Part shown: positions 21,125-32,642 of the stretch, in pieces
Position numbering within the stretch: position 1 is the first letter of the stretch
How the letters are laid out: each line of letters opens with the position of its first letter
Source of the DNA: Mycobacterium kiyosense
Lineage (GTDB): Bacteria > Actinomycetota > Actinomycetes > Mycobacteriales > Mycobacteriaceae
Length of the DNA stretch: 64,000 nt
Reading direction: 5' to 3'
Assembly: GCA_021654635.1 (NCBI GenBank)
Contig: AP025179.1
Coordinates: forward strand, 3,534,001 to 3,598,000
Notes under the pieces: model-generated
The model's database searches: none
What the model was told of the DNA's origin: nothing
The model's input: only the letters and a program-made list of their open reading frames with translations
Translations under genes and position numbers: made by a program

Positions 21125-22258
21125 CTATTGACCAAGCTCGGGCGGCATACCCACCGGATTGCGGGCCACGTTGCCGGGGAGGGCGTCGGTGCTGGTTCTC
21201 GCTTGGGAAATCGCCGGCCCGGTGTCAGTGGTGAACCAGTCGGCGACCTCGTCGTCGGCATCGTCGGCCGGCGCCGGGGTGTCGTCGGGGGGCGACGGTT
21301 CGAACCGGAACACCCCGTCCTCGCCCTGCTTGCCGAGCAAGCGGGTGAACCCTGCAGCGCGGCGTTGAAATCGCTGGGCACAACCCACACCTTGTTGGCG
21401 TCGCCGCGCGCCATCTCCGGCAGCGTCTGCAGATACTGGTAGGCCAGCATCTCCGGCGTCGGGCGGCCCGCCTTGATGGCGGCGAACGTCTTCTCGATCG
21501 CCTTGGCCTGCCCTTGGGCCCGCAGATACGCGGCGGCGCGCTCACCCTGGGCCCGCAGCACCCGGGACTGCCGGTCTGCCTCGGCGGCCAGAATGGCGGC
21601 CTGCTTAGCGCCCTCGGCGGCCAGGATCTGCGATTGCTTCTGTCCCTCGGCCTGCATGATCGCCGCCTGCCGGGTGCCCTCGGCCGTCAGGATCATCGCC
21701 CGCTTCTCCCGGTCGGCCTTCATCTGCTTTTCCATCGAGGCCTGGATGGACGGCGGCGGGTCGATGCTGCGCAACTCCACCCGGGCGACCCGCAGGCCCC
21801 AGCGTCCGGTCGCCTCGTCGAGCACGCCGCGCAGCTGGGCGTTGATCTGGTCGCGGGACGTCAGCGTCTGTTCCAGGGTCATGCCGCCGACGACGTTGCG
21901 CAGCGTGGTGGTGGTGAGCTGCTCCACGCCGACGATGTAGTTACTGATCTCGTACACCGCCGCCTGCGGGACGGTGACCTGAAAGTAGACGACGGTGTCG
22001 ATGTTCAGCGTCAGGTTGTCCTCGGTGATGACGGGCTGCGGCGGGAAGGACACCACCCGCTCCCGCAGGTCCACCCGGGCCCGGATGCGGTCGATGAACG
22101 GCACCAACAGCGAGCTGCCCGCTGACCGTGCGGCTGTACCGCCCCAGCCGCTCGATCACGGCGGCTTCGGCCTGCGGTATCAGGGCCACCGATTTGGCCA
22201 CGATCACGATGGTGAACGCGACCAATACGAGGAGGAACACCAGAACTGCCAGACCCAT
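21125..22258 (-). CDS. SPFH/stomatin-like membrane protease-regulator family protein (Rv1488 homologue); two apparent single-base deletions
   Basis: An N-terminal helix (MGLAVLVFLLVLVAF from ATG 22258), then the SPFH/band-7 domain and a long alanine-rich coiled coil (KADREKRAMILTAEGTRQAA). Three frames must be joined. A base is missing near 22117 (GQL to LLVPFIDRIRARVDL) and one T is missing at 21348-21349, after which the family ending GFTRLLGKQGEDGVFRFEP resumes and stops at 21125. The corrected length is about 378 residues. Such proteins form membrane microdomain scaffolds and pair with NfeD proteins, here the gene just upstream. AAGGAAG precedes the start. Confidence 0.88.
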
Positions 22259-22272
22259 GGGACTTCCTTCCG

Positions 22273-22707
22273 CTACGCGTTCTTGAAGACCACTGCAGTG
22301 GCGCCGTCGATGTGCACGACGGTGACCGACTGACCCGGCTCGTAGACGTCGCCGTCGTTGAGTGGACGCGCCGTCCAGACCTGACCGTCGAGCTTGACCT
22401 GGCCGTTGTCGTGCGCGACCCGGTCGAGCACCACCGCGTTCTTGCCCTCCAACGCCTTGACCCCCATCACCGGGGTCTTGGCGGGCGTCAACCGCCGCCG
22501 CAGGGTCGGCCGGACCGTGGCCAACAGCAGCACCGAGACGACCAGGAACACCAGCCCGTCGGCCCACAGCGGCCAGTCCGTCAGCCAACTGGCCGTTGCC
22601 GCGGCCAACGCACCGCCGCCGAGCATCAGCAGAAACATGTCGCCGGTGAGGGCTTCGGCACCGACGAGAACCAACGCTCCGATTAGCCAGACCAGCGCGA
22701 CGGGCAT
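22273..22707 (-). CDS. NfeD-like membrane protein (Rv1487 homologue)
   Basis: 144 residues, the same length as the M. tuberculosis protein when started at ATG 22707 ([16 protein letters not shown]). Three helices are followed by a C-terminal OB-fold domain ([21 protein letters not shown], then [10 protein letters not shown]). It is the partner of the SPFH gene 14 bases downstream; the two form a conserved membrane-quality-control pair. The longer frame from 22812 crosses the start of the divergent Rv1486c gene and is less likely. Confidence 0.92.
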   Translation of the reverse strand: MPVALVWLIGALVLVGAEALTGDMFLLMLGGGALAAATASWLTDWPLWADGLVFLVVSVLLLATVRPTLRRRLTPAKTPVMGVKALEGKNAVVLDRVAHDNGQVKLDGQVWTARPLNDGDVYEPGQSVTVVHIDGATAVVFKNA

Positions 22708-22774
22708 GGGCACAGAATACGCGCGGTCCCCGACAAACCACCTCAACGGCGGCGAGCCACTACACTGCGAGACC

Positions 22775-23683
22775 ATGTGGTGCCCGAGTGTCTCGCTGTC
22801 GATGTGGGCCAATGCCTGGCTCGCCGGAAAGGCCGCGCCCGACGACGTCCTCGACGCGTTATCCCTTTGGGCGCCAAGGCAATCCGTTGCCGCCTACGAT
22901 GCGGTTGCCGCGGGTCACACCGGATTACCGTGGCCGGACGTGAGCGACGCCGGGACGGTGTGTCTGCTGCAGACGCTGCGTGGGGCGGTCGGGCGCTCGC
23001 CGGCGCCGTCGTCGTCGTCGCTGCGCGGCACCATCAACGTGGTGCTACCGGTGCCCGGTGACGTGCGCGGCCTTTTTGCCGGGACACAGTTTGCCAGCGA
23101 CGCACTGACCGCCGGCGAGGCGGTGATCATCAGCCATCCGGGCGACCCGAACACCGCGATCGGCCTGGTCCCTGACTTCACCTACAGCGACATCGACGAC
23201 GACACCGACAGCGGCGAACCCGAACTGCTTGCGCTGACCTGGATGGTGTACTCGCTGCCCGGGCCGCCGGCGTACGACTGCCACGACCTCGGCGGCGCCG
23301 AATACGCGCTGCGGTCGGCGGTCCGGTCGGCCGCCGACGCGTTGAGCGCGATGGGTCTGGGATCTGCCAGCGGCGTGGAGAATCCACGCGGACTCGTCGA
23401 GCAGATGCTGGAATCGGCACGGCAACACCGGGTTCCGGATCACGCGCCCACCCGGGCCCTGCGGGTGCTGGAGAATGCCGCGCACGTCGATGCGATCATC
23501 GCGGTCAGCGCCGGATCGAGCCGGCCGTCGGACCGGGTGACCGCCGCACCGGAATTGGCTGGGATGCAATCGTCTTCGGCGGGACGGATCGCGACCGACG
23601 CGCTGCGGCCGCTGACCGCAGTGGTGCGCTCGGCGCGCATGGCCGCAGTCGACGCGATCCTGGCGTCCGCCTGGACCGACTAG
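22775..23683 (+). CDS. Conserved mycobacterial protein (Rv1486c homologue)
   Basis: 302 residues, no recognised catalytic motif. The N terminus [18 protein letters not shown] and the segments [18 protein letters not shown] and [14 protein letters not shown] are shared with the M. tuberculosis protein, which is known only as a conserved hypothetical. It is divergent from the NfeD/SPFH pair and convergent with hemH. Its last 50 bases, including the stop, are contained in a 61-bp tandem duplication. Confidence 0.88.
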   Translation: MWCPSVSLSMWANAWLAGKAAPDDVLDALSLWAPRQSVAAYDAVAAGHTGLPWPDVSDAGTVCLLQTLRGAVGRSPAPSSSSLRGTINVVLPVPGDVRGLFAGTQFASDALTAGEAVIISHPGDPNTAIGLVPDFTYSDIDDDTDSGEPELLALTWMVYSLPGPPAYDCHDLGGAEYALRSAVRSAADALSAMGLGSASGVENPRGLVEQMLESARQHRVPDHAPTRALRVLENAAHVDAIIAVSAGSSRPSDRVTAAPELAGMQSSSAGRIATDALRPLTAVVRSARMAAVDAILASAWTD

Positions 23684-23750
23684 CCCGATCTCGGCGCGCA
23701 TGGCCGCAGTCGACGCGATCCTGGCGTCCGCCTGGACCGACTAGCCCGAT
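23629..23750. repeat. Perfect 61-bp tandem duplication at the Rv1486c/hemH junction
   Basis: Bases 23629-23689 and 23690-23750 are identical. The unit holds the end of Rv1486c and the palindromic CTAG that gives both convergent genes their TAG stop. Without the duplication the two genes would overlap by four bases; with it the stops are 60 bases apart and neither protein changes. Confidence 0.95.
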
Positions 23751-24745
23751 CTCGACGCGCAGTGCGGCGGACGGCACGGTGCGCCGTTGCCGCTGCCCAG
23801 GCAACCCTGGACCGGATCGGAGCCGGTGACCCGGGAGGGTCGCCTACCCTCGCGCAGTTCGTCGATCAAATCGATTGCCAGCGCAGCGAATCGGGGGTCG
23901 GCGTTGGGGGTCGCGGCTCTGGCGAACTGCACGCCCAGCGCCTCGGCCTGTAGCCGCAGCTCATGGTCGAGGTCCCACACCACCTCGATGTGGTCGGCGA
24001 CAAAGCCGATGGGACAGACGATTACGGACTCGACACCTTGCTGGTGCAGCGCTGTCAAGTGGTCACCGACGTCGGGTTCGAGCCACGGGACCTGCGGCGG
24101 TCCCGAGCGCGACTGCCACACCAGGTCGTAGTCCTCGTAACCCGCTCGGGTCGCGACAAGCCTTGCGGCATAAGCAACTTGACGGCTGTACAAGTTGGGT
24201 CCGCAGCATTGGTCGGCGGCAATCGGAATGGAGTGGGCGGTGAAGACCAGGCGCCCGCGGGGCAGTTTTTCTGCAGCATTCGTCACGGCTTCGGTGAACA
24301 TCTCGACGAACAGCGGATGGTCGAAGTAAGTACGCAGCTTGACCAGTACTGGCGCTTGGTCACCGGCCGCCCCGCGCGCCCTGGCGATATCCTCGACGTA
24401 CTGCGTGCAACTGGAATAGCCGCTCCAGGCTGAGGTGGTGAATACCGCGGCGCGACGAATACCGTTGTCGCGCATCTCTTTTACCGTATCTTCGACATAG
24501 GGCGCCCAGTTGCGGTTCCCGAAGTACACGGGTAGGTCCTGGACGGCCCGCAGCTGCTCGATCAGCGCGCGGTTGATGCCGTTGATCGGTGAGACACCAC
24601 CGAAATGCAGATAGTGCTCGGCGACGTCGTCGAGCCGCTCGGGCGGCACGTTGCGGCCCCGGGTGACGTTCTCCAGGAACGGTCGAACCTGCTCCGGGCC
24701 CTCCGGCCCGCCGAACGAGAGCAGCAGGACAGCGTCGAAATCCAT
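23741..24745 (-). CDS. hemH: Ferrochelatase (hemZ/hemH, Rv1485; coproporphyrin ferrochelatase type)
   Basis: 334 residues. Inserts iron into the porphyrin in heme synthesis; actinobacterial members act on coproporphyrin III (CpfC). Seen: the N-terminal [19 protein letters not shown], the family motif [15 protein letters not shown], the conserved His in FTAHSIP, and the metal-side segment [19 protein letters not shown]. The [2Fe-2S] cysteines of actinobacterial enzymes are present (Cys in YSSC and three in [15 protein letters not shown]). It follows inhA by 6 bases, the conserved fabG1-inhA-hemZ order. Confidence 0.95.
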   Translation of the reverse strand: MDFDAVLLLSFGGPEGPEQVRPFLENVTRGRNVPPERLDDVAEHYLHFGGVSPINGINRALIEQLRAVQDLPVYFGNRNWAPYVEDTVKEMRDNGIRRAAVFTTSAWSGYSSCTQYVEDIARARGAAGDQAPVLVKLRTYFDHPLFVEMFTEAVTNAAEKLPRGRLVFTAHSIPIAADQCCGPNLYSRQVAYAARLVATRAGYEDYDLVWQSRSGPPQVPWLEPDVGDHLTALHQQGVESVIVCPIGFVADHIEVVWDLDHELRLQAEALGVQFARAATPNADPRFAALAIDLIDELREGRRPSRVTGSDPVQGCLGSGNGAPCRPPHCASRSG

Positions 24746-24751
24746 TGCGCC

Positions 24752-25576
<825 letters not shown>

Positions 25577-25579
25577 CTA

Positions 25580-26385
<806 letters not shown>

Positions 26386-26407
26386 CGGCAGAGTCAAAGA
26401 GCGGAGG

Positions 26408-27415
26408 CTAGGTGGGCAGCCGGCGGTTGATCAGCAGCGCCGCCAGCGCGGCAACGGCCAGCACCAGCGCCCCCAGCCGCAACCAGCCCACACTCGCATC
26501 GCCCTTGATGGTTTCGTAGCCGATCTGCTGCTGCAGCGACGCGTATACCGCCTTCAATTCAGCCAGCGTGGCCGCGTTGTAGGCGTTTCCGCCGGAAAGC
26601 TGCGCCACCTTCTTCAACGTCTCGTCGTCCACCGGCACCGGCTGGCGCTGGTCGTTGATTTCGACGAAGCCGTACGGGGTGCCGAAGGAGATCGTCGAGA
26701 TGGGCACGCCCTGGTCCTTGGCGGTGCGCGCGGCCGTATAGGCGCCCTTGGGGTTGTCGGGATTGGTCGGCATCGTCTCCTTGCCGTCGGAGAACAGCAC
26801 GATCCGCGCCGGCGGCGGCGTGTCCCCGCCGCCGATCACCGCACCGACGGTCGCGATCGCCTGCAGCGCGGTGAAGATCGCCTCGCCGGTGGCGGTGCGG
26901 TCGGCGAACTGCAGTTTGTCCAGCGCGGCCTTGGTCGCGTCGCGGTTGGTGGTCGGCGACACCAGCACGGTCGCCGTGCCCGCGTAGGCGATCAAACCGA
27001 GGTTGATGCCGGGGGTCAGCTCACCGGCGAACTGCTTGGCCGCCTCCTGCGCCGCGACCATCCGGTTCGGTTCGACGTCGGTGGCGCGCATCGACTGCGA
27101 CACGTCGATCACCAGCATCACCACCGCGCGGTTCCGCGGAATCCGGACATCGTTGGTGGGCCCGGCCATGGCCACCGTCAGCAGCACCAGCGAGCACACC
27201 AGCAGGATGGCCGGTACGTGGCGCCACTTCGAAGGCCGTTTGGGCGCAACGCTTTCCAGCAACTCCATATTGGCGAACCGCAACATGCGCCGCTGCCGCG
27301 CCAGCTGCAGCACCACGTACAGCGCGACCAACGCGGCAATGACCAACAGGAACAGGAAGAACCACGAGTGTTCGAAGCCGGACAGCGTCATCGGCCCGAG
27401 CAAGGGCAACGTCAT
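26408..27415 (-). CDS. VWA-domain membrane protein (Rv1481 homologue)
   Basis: 335 residues, the same length as the M. tuberculosis protein when started at ATG 27415 ([14 protein letters not shown]). Two N-terminal helices, a von Willebrand A domain with the metal-site motif DVSQS and later FSDGKE, and a C-terminal helix before NRRLPT. Part of the MoxR-DUF58-VWA module, in which a MoxR AAA+ ATPase, a DUF58 adaptor and VWA proteins work together, probably on envelope or protein-complex maturation. It sits upstream of fabG1 with 78 bases between. Confidence 0.93.
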   Translation of the reverse strand: MTLPLLGPMTLSGFEHSWFFLFLLVIAALVALYVVLQLARQRRMLRFANMELLESVAPKRPSKWRHVPAILLVCSLVLLTVAMAGPTNDVRIPRNRAVVMLVIDVSQSMRATDVEPNRMVAAQEAAKQFAGELTPGINLGLIAYAGTATVLVSPTTNRDATKAALDKLQFADRTATGEAIFTALQAIATVGAVIGGGDTPPPARIVLFSDGKETMPTNPDNPKGAYTAARTAKDQGVPISTISFGTPYGFVEINDQRQPVPVDDETLKKVAQLSGGNAYNAATLAELKAVYASLQQQIGYETIKGDASVGWLRLGALVLAVAALAALLINRRLPT

Positions 27416-27443
27416 AACAGACCCGTCGTTGGTTGTAGGCCGG

Positions 27444-28409
27444 TCACCGGCGCCCCGCCATAGCCCCGCGCCGGCGGTTGGAAACGAAACGCACGATGTC
27501 GCCAATCCAGTCCCGGTCGGTGCGAAGCGTCATGACCGGGGCACCGCAACCGCGAATCGTGCGGGCTACGTCGGCGCGGTGCGCGGCCGCGGCCCGGGCG
27601 AAATCGGTCTGCAGCTGGCTGTCGATGGTGAATTCACGAACCGCCCCGGACTCGGCGTCCTGCAGGACCACATCGCCGATGTCGGGCAACTCCACGTCGC
27701 GGGGGTCGAGTACCTCGATGGCCAGCACCTCGTGGCGCGCCGCGATGGCCCGCAGCGGACGCATCCAGTTGATCGGCCCCAGGAAGTCGCTGATGATCAC
27801 CGCCATCCCGCGGCGCCGCTCCGGCCGGCGCAACGCGTCGATGGTCGCGGCCAGGTCCCCGCGTACCCCGACCGGCGCCTTCGGCGTGGTCGCGATGGTG
27901 CGTAGCAGCGTGTGGACGTGCTCGCGCCCGGATCGGGCCGGCACCCGAATCGTGTTGGCGCCGTTGGAAATCAGCGCGCCAAGGCGGTTACCGCCGCCGA
28001 CGTTCAAGTAACAGATGGCCGCCGCGGCCGCCACCGCAAGATCGCGCTTCTCACACGTCGAGGTGCCGAAGTCCAGGCTGGCCGACATGTCGACCACCAG
28101 CCAGGTCTCCAGCTCCCGGTCGGCGATCATCTGCCGCACGTGCGGGTGGGTGGTGCGCGCGGTGACCGCCCAGTCCATCCGGCGCACGTCGTCACCGGGC
28201 TGGTAGATCCGCGACTCCCCCGGTTCGCTGCCCGGACCGGGGATCAAGCCCAGGTGATCGCCGTGCAGAATGCCGTCCAGCTTGCGGCTCACCGTCAACT
28301 CGAGGGTGCGCAGCGCGGCCGACAACTTCGGGTCGTCGATGGTGCCGCGCATCATCGACGGCGGATGACGAACCGCGGACTTACCCGCGGCGGGATTCGG
28401 GTCGGTCAC
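27444..28409 (-). CDS. DUF58-domain protein (Rv1480 homologue)
   Basis: 321 residues with the DUF58 core: [19 protein letters not shown] motif (seen as [20 protein letters not shown]), the degenerate VWA metal site [10 protein letters not shown] and a SDFLGP segment. GTG 28409 overlaps the moxR1 stop by four bases, so translation is coupled to the ATPase gene. The protein is taken to be the adaptor of MoxR1; a direct activity is not known. Confidence 0.92.
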   Translation of the reverse strand: MTDPNPAAGKSAVRHPPSMMRGTIDDPKLSAALRTLELTVSRKLDGILHGDHLGLIPGPGSEPGESRIYQPGDDVRRMDWAVTARTTHPHVRQMIADRELETWLVVDMSASLDFGTSTCEKRDLAVAAAAAICYLNVGGGNRLGALISNGANTIRVPARSGREHVHTLLRTIATTPKAPVGVRGDLAATIDALRRPERRRGMAVIISDFLGPINWMRPLRAIAARHEVLAIEVLDPRDVELPDIGDVVLQDAESGAVREFTIDSQLQTDFARAAAAHRADVARTIRGCGAPVMTLRTDRDWIGDIVRFVSNRRRGAMAGRR

Positions 28410-29524
28410 CGACCGCCAGCCGCCACGGTGGCACCCTGCATCACCGGACCAACCGAATGCCCTTGCTGCGGAACGGCATTGACCTGTGGCAGCGCAACAG
28501 TCTGCAGCACCCGGCTGATCACGGTCTCCGAGGTGATCTCGTCGGCCAGCGCGTCGTAGGTGAGCACCAACCGGTGCCGCAGCACGTCGGGAATCACGTC
28601 GATGATGTCCTGGGGGATCACGTAGTCACGCCCACGCACCAGAGCCAGCGCCCGCGACGCGGCGATGATGCCCAGCGAGGCACGCGGCGATGCGCCGAAT
28701 GCGATCCAGGTCTTGACGTCGTTCATCCCCAACTGCTCGGGGTGACGCGTCGCCATCACCACGCGCACCACGTAATCGACCAGCGCGTGGTGCACGAAGC
28801 TGTTGGACGCCACCCCCTGCAGGCGCAGCAGGTCGCCGGTGCCCAGAATCTGCTTGGGCTGCGGCGGGGTGACACCCATCCGGTAGATGATCTCGCGTTC
28901 CTCTTCCGGCGACGGGTAGCCGACGTTGATCTTGAACAGGAAGCGGTCGCGCTGCGCCTCGGGCAGCGGGTAGACGCCTTCCTGTTCGATCGGGTTCTGC
29001 GTCGCCATCACCAGGAACGGATTGGGCAGCGGGAAAGTCTTGCCGCCGATGGACACGTGGCGTTCGGCCATCACCTCGAGCAGCGCCGACTGCACCTTGG
29101 CCGGTGCGCGGTTGATCTCGTCGGCGAGCAGGAAGTTGACCACCACCGGGCCGAGTTCGGTGTCGAACTCCTCCTTGCCCTGCCGGTAGATGCGGGTACC
29201 GACGATGTCGGTGGGCACCAGGTCAGGGGTGAACTGGATACGCGCGAACGAGCCGCCGACCACCTTGGCGAAGGTCTCCACCGCCAGCGTCTTGGCGACA
29301 CCGGGGACACCTTCCAGCAGTACGTGCCCCTTGGCGAGCAGGCCGACCAGCATCCGTTCGACCAACTGGTCCTGGCCGACGATGATGCGTTTGACCTCGA
29401 AGATCGCTCGCTCCAGGGTGTGCACCTCGGCGGCCAACCCGTCGGCGCCGCCCGCGGGCGCCTCCTGGGTGGGAGGGGCCGAGTGCGCACCCTGCCCCGG
29501 GTAACCGCCACCTGCTGTTGTCAT
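28406..29524 (-). CDS. moxR1: MoxR-family AAA+ ATPase MoxR1 (Rv1479)
   Basis: 372 residues from ATG 29524, which has GGAGGG 7 bases upstream. The AAA+ core shows Walker A GVPGVAKTL, Walker B FLLADEINRAP, sensor 1 in MATQNPIEQEG and the LPEAQRDRFLFK arginine-finger segment. It is the first gene of moxR1-DUF58-VWA. In M. tuberculosis MoxR1 is reported to help fold or activate other proteins, including the neighbouring peptidoglycan hydrolases; that link is literature knowledge, not shown here. Confidence 0.95.
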   Translation of the reverse strand: MTTAGGGYPGQGAHSAPPTQEAPAGGADGLAAEVHTLERAIFEVKRIIVGQDQLVERMLVGLLAKGHVLLEGVPGVAKTLAVETFAKVVGGSFARIQFTPDLVPTDIVGTRIYRQGKEEFDTELGPVVVNFLLADEINRAPAKVQSALLEVMAERHVSIGGKTFPLPNPFLVMATQNPIEQEGVYPLPEAQRDRFLFKINVGYPSPEEEREIIYRMGVTPPQPKQILGTGDLLRLQGVASNSFVHHALVDYVVRVVMATRHPEQLGMNDVKTWIAFGASPRASLGIIAASRALALVRGRDYVIPQDIIDVIPDVLRHRLVLTYDALADEITSETVISRVLQTVALPQVNAVPQQGHSVGPVMQGATVAAGGR

Positions 29525-29676
29525 TAATAACCCTCCGCAGCTCATTCGGACACGACTTGCTGTCACGACCAATGTCGTCGGGCAGCTTCGTGCCCGCGTT
29601 CAACTATTCCAGGCGTCCCGGAATCCGTCGACGTCGCCGAATCGCTGGCGGGCGGCCTGCGCCCCCGGTATCCGGC

Positions 29677-30393
29677 TCAGTACTCGATGATCCTAGTCAG
29701 ATAGGGCGTCATGCCGGGCTTGCGCACCGGGCTGATGGTGACTTTGCCGGCCAGGCTGGAGGCTTCCAGCATCTGCCCGTTGCCCAGATACATAGTGACG
29801 TGCTGCCTGCCGTTGGGGCCGTAGAAGATGAGGTCGCCGCGCCGGGCCTGGTCCTGCGGGATATGGCGGCCCGCGTTGTACTGGTCGCCGGAGAACCGCG
29901 GGATCAACACGCCGACGCCGGCGAATGCGTAGCGCATCAGTCCCGAGCAGTCGAAACCGGTGATGTTGGCACCGTCCTCGACGCCTTTGCTCGGCCCGTC
30001 CAGCGAGCCGCCACCCCAGGAGTAAGGAACACCCATCTGCGATCCGGCCCGCTTGATCACGTACTCGATGGCCTGTCGGCCATTTGCTCGCGGGATGCGA
30101 CTGCCGGTGGTGTTGTTGGCCGCGGGGGTGGCCCCGCCCAGGTTGATGCCCAGCCCGCTGAGGAACTGCTGGCCCAGGTTCAGCGTGGTCTGGGTGGCCT
30201 GCGCGGTGGCCTGCAGCGAGGCGTTGGCCACCGCCAGCGGATCACCGGGGGCGCCGGCGCTGATGGCGGCGGGCAGGGTGGGATCCCACTCCCCCGGTTC
30301 GGCCGCGGCGGGAGCGGCCACAGCGATCAACAGCCCGGACACCAGTGTGGTGATCCAGGCCAGACCGATCAGTCGAAATCTGTTGTGCCGCAT
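29677..30393 (-). CDS. ripB: Peptidoglycan endopeptidase RipB, NlpC/P60 (Rv1478)
   Basis: 238 residues: signal peptide (LIGLAWITTLVSGLLIAVAAPAAA), a short linker and a C-terminal NlpC/P60 domain with the catalytic Cys in GFDCSGL and His in QHVTMYLG. It cuts the D-glutamyl-meso-DAP bond in peptide stems during cell separation. It lacks the N-terminal coiled-coil autoinhibitory domain of RipA. ATG 30393 is 9 bases after the ripA stop, so the two are one transcript. Confidence 0.95.
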   Translation of the reverse strand: MRHNRFRLIGLAWITTLVSGLLIAVAAPAAAEPGEWDPTLPAAISAGAPGDPLAVANASLQATAQATQTTLNLGQQFLSGLGINLGGATPAANNTTGSRIPRANGRQAIEYVIKRAGSQMGVPYSWGGGSLDGPSKGVEDGANITGFDCSGLMRYAFAGVGVLIPRFSGDQYNAGRHIPQDQARRGDLIFYGPNGRQHVTMYLGNGQMLEASSLAGKVTISPVRKPGMTPYLTRIIEY

Positions 30394-30402
30394 AGAACCT
30401 CG

Positions 30403-31830
30403 TTAATACTCGATGTAGCGGACCACGAAGGGCGTCATGCCGCTGGTGCGCACGGGCGCTGTGCGTACCTTCAAACCGATGTCGGGCGCCTCGAGCATCT
30501 GCCCGTCGCCGAGGTAGATCGTCACGTGCTGGCTGCCGCCCGGGCCGTAGAAGATGACGTCGCCGCGGCGCATCTGGGACGTCGGGATCTTGCGGCCGAG
30601 GTTGTACTGCGAGCCCGAGTAGTGCGGCAACTTGATGCCCACCCCGGCGAAGGAGTACAGCACCAAGCCCGAACAGTCGAACCCGGTGATGTTTGCTCCG
30701 GAGTCGATGCCGTGGCTGGGTCCGGCCGCGGTGCCGCCGCCCCAGGAGTAGGGCACGCCGATCTGCGACATGCCGCGGCGGATCACGTACTCGGAGGCTT
30801 GGCGGCCGTAGACCCGCGGGATGCGGCCCGACGTCGATGCGGTCGGGGCGTTGGTGATTCCGGTGTCGGTGGGCTTGAGGATGCCCAGTTGCTGCAGGAA
30901 GTTGCGCCCCATCTGGGCGGTGACCTGCGCCGAGGTCGCCGAGTAGCCGAGCACCTGGTTGACCACCGCGATCGGGTCGCCCTGGATGTTGGCGCTGGGG
31001 ATCTGCGGCAGCGTGGGGTCCCAGCCGTCCCAACGACGGCCACCGTTGGGGCTGGTCGCGCTGTCCCACATTCCCGGCGGCGGCGTGCCCTGCCCGCCGG
31101 ACTGGGTCCAGACCACGAACCTGGCTTGCTGCAGCCGGGCTTCGGCCTCGTCGCGCTCCGCAGCGAGACGATTGACCTCGTCACGCTGTTCGTCGAACTT
31201 GCGGGTGGTCTCGGCCAGCGCCGCCGCCGCCGCGTCCTGGCTGCCCTTGGCGTCGGCAGCGGCCTTGTCGGCCTTCTGCTTGGCCAGTCGGGCCGCCGAC
31301 TCCTTGTTCACCTGCTCGGTACGCGCCCGCTGCAGCTTGGCCATCACCGTTTGCGCGCTGGTCGCGACGGCGCGGGCGTCGGTCGCCGCGGCGATCATGT
31401 CCTCCGGGCTGCGCGCCATCAGATAGCCACCGGAGGGGCCTCTCATGTACGTGGCCACCGCGAAGGTGTTGAACCGCTGTTGGGCCGTGGCGATGGCCGC
31501 GTTGGCGTCCTTGACCGCCTGCTGACTGGCCTCCAGTTCGTGCCCGGCCGCGTCGGCGTGTTCGCGTGCCTCCTCGACCGCTACCAGCGCCTTGTTGACG
31601 TTCTCCTGCTCCTGCTCGACAGCGGAACTCAGATCCTCGAGACGCTGGTTGGCCTTGGCGACGTTGGCGATCAGCACCGCAATGGAGTCCTTGGCAGGCT
31701 CGGCATTCGCCACTCCCCCGGCCAGCTCCGGGGTGCAGAGCAACAACGCCACACTCAGCACCGCCGGAACCGCTGGGCGCACCAGCCGGGCGGCGGCCTG
31801 AGAGGCAGAGCCGTGGCGTGTCCGTCTCAT
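30403..31830 (-). CDS. ripA: Peptidoglycan endopeptidase RipA (Rv1477)
   Basis: 475 residues. A signal peptide ending in NAEPAKDS is followed by a long helical coiled-coil domain (about 45-240, with ANQRLEDLSSAVEQEQENV), a Pro/Gly linker, and an NlpC/P60 domain whose catalytic Cys lies in GFDCSGLVLYSF and His in QHVTIYLG. RipA splits daughter-cell peptidoglycan with RpfB and is kept inactive by its N-terminal part until cleaved. A GTCACA-n5-GTAACA direct repeat, the MtrA-type box, lies about 215 bases upstream. Confidence 0.97.
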   Translation of the reverse strand: MRRTRHGSASQAAARLVRPAVPAVLSVALLLCTPELAGGVANAEPAKDSIAVLIANVAKANQRLEDLSSAVEQEQENVNKALVAVEEAREHADAAGHELEASQQAVKDANAAIATAQQRFNTFAVATYMRGPSGGYLMARSPEDMIAAATDARAVATSAQTVMAKLQRARTEQVNKESAARLAKQKADKAAADAKGSQDAAAAALAETTRKFDEQRDEVNRLAAERDEAEARLQQARFVVWTQSGGQGTPPPGMWDSATSPNGGRRWDGWDPTLPQIPSANIQGDPIAVVNQVLGYSATSAQVTAQMGRNFLQQLGILKPTDTGITNAPTASTSGRIPRVYGRQASEYVIRRGMSQIGVPYSWGGGTAAGPSHGIDSGANITGFDCSGLVLYSFAGVGIKLPHYSGSQYNLGRKIPTSQMRRGDVIFYGPGGSQHVTIYLGDGQMLEAPDIGLKVRTAPVRTSGMTPFVVRYIEY

Positions 31831-32042
31831 ACGACTTGGATCTCCTATGGCTTAAATCGGACGGACGGCGCTTGTTTCCGCTGAAAGCGCCAATAGCATC
31901 AGAAGCATCATTCGCACCGTACGTCACACTCGTCGCTAAAGAAACGCAAGTCACAAATCGCACTCTGGAAGTGCGTTTACTGTGACCGAACAGTGATCTG
32001 AATGGTTTGCCAACAGCAGCGGTCGAAATGCCGCCGCGTGGC

Positions 32043-32059
32043 TGTTACAGGGTTGTGAC
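32043..32059 (-). promoter_or_regulatory. Candidate MtrA box upstream of ripA
   Basis: On the minus strand GTCACA-ACCCT-GTAACA, two direct hexamers with an 11-base period, fits the motif known for the response regulator MtrA, which controls rip genes in mycobacteria. It lies between the Rv1476 stop (32073) and ripA. A further GTCACA half-site is at 31981-31986. Confidence 0.55.
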
Positions 32060-32072
32060 CTGTGTGGATCGA

Positions 32073-32642
32073 CTACGCGTCTTTGCTGGACGCCGTCTCA
32101 GCGTTAGCTTGCAAGGTTGCTGGCTGCCTGTTGCGCAGCTGCAGGAAGCGGGTACCGGCGGCGGCCGCAAACACCCCGATCAGCAAAGCAATGGTGAGCG
32201 CGGTCCAGGGGAACTCAGGGGTCTCGAGTTCGTGCAGAAAATTCTGTGCGGACTGCACCGGATTACCCGTCTTGGAATGGTCCTCGCCGGCCTCAAGGGT
32301 CACGCGCGGGAAACGCGCGCTGTAGCTGCCCACGTAGCTGGGACTGAGCACCAGCACGGTGGAGTCCGGGTAGTCGGCGCCGACGACGGTCGCGATGTCG
32401 CGCAGCGCGGTGTCGTGCGGCGGGTTGTGGTCGAGCAGGACGATCTTGAGCGTGATGCCGTCGCCGCGGGCGTGGTTGACCACGTCGAGCAGGCCCGGCT
32501 CCGGGCCCGGCGGGGCGGCCACGCCGTCGACCGCGACCTGAGCCTTGACTGCGGCGATGTCGACGTCGACCGGGATGTACTCGGGCAGGAACGGGATCGT
32601 CTGCGGCAACGGCAGTTCGCCGAAAACTTCGCGTCCGGTCAT
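32073..32642 (-). CDS. Membrane protein with an outer alpha/beta domain (Rv1476 homologue)
   Basis: 189 residues: an N-terminal soluble domain (PEYIPVDVDIAAVKAQVAVD, IVLLDHNPPHDTALRDIATV) and a C-terminal helix (WTALTIALLIGVFAAAAGTRF) with a short cytoplasmic tail. Conserved in mycobacteria beside ripA; function unknown. ATG 32642. It heads a possible Rv1476-ripA-ripB unit, although the MtrA-type box lies after it. Upstream is a 975-bp repeat-rich gap. Confidence 0.88.
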   Translation of the reverse strand: MTGREVFGELPLPQTIPFLPEYIPVDVDIAAVKAQVAVDGVAAPPGPEPGLLDVVNHARGDGITLKIVLLDHNPPHDTALRDIATVVGADYPDSTVLVLSPSYVGSYSARFPRVTLEAGEDHSKTGNPVQSAQNFLHELETPEFPWTALTIALLIGVFAAAAGTRFLQLRNRQPATLQANAETASSKDA

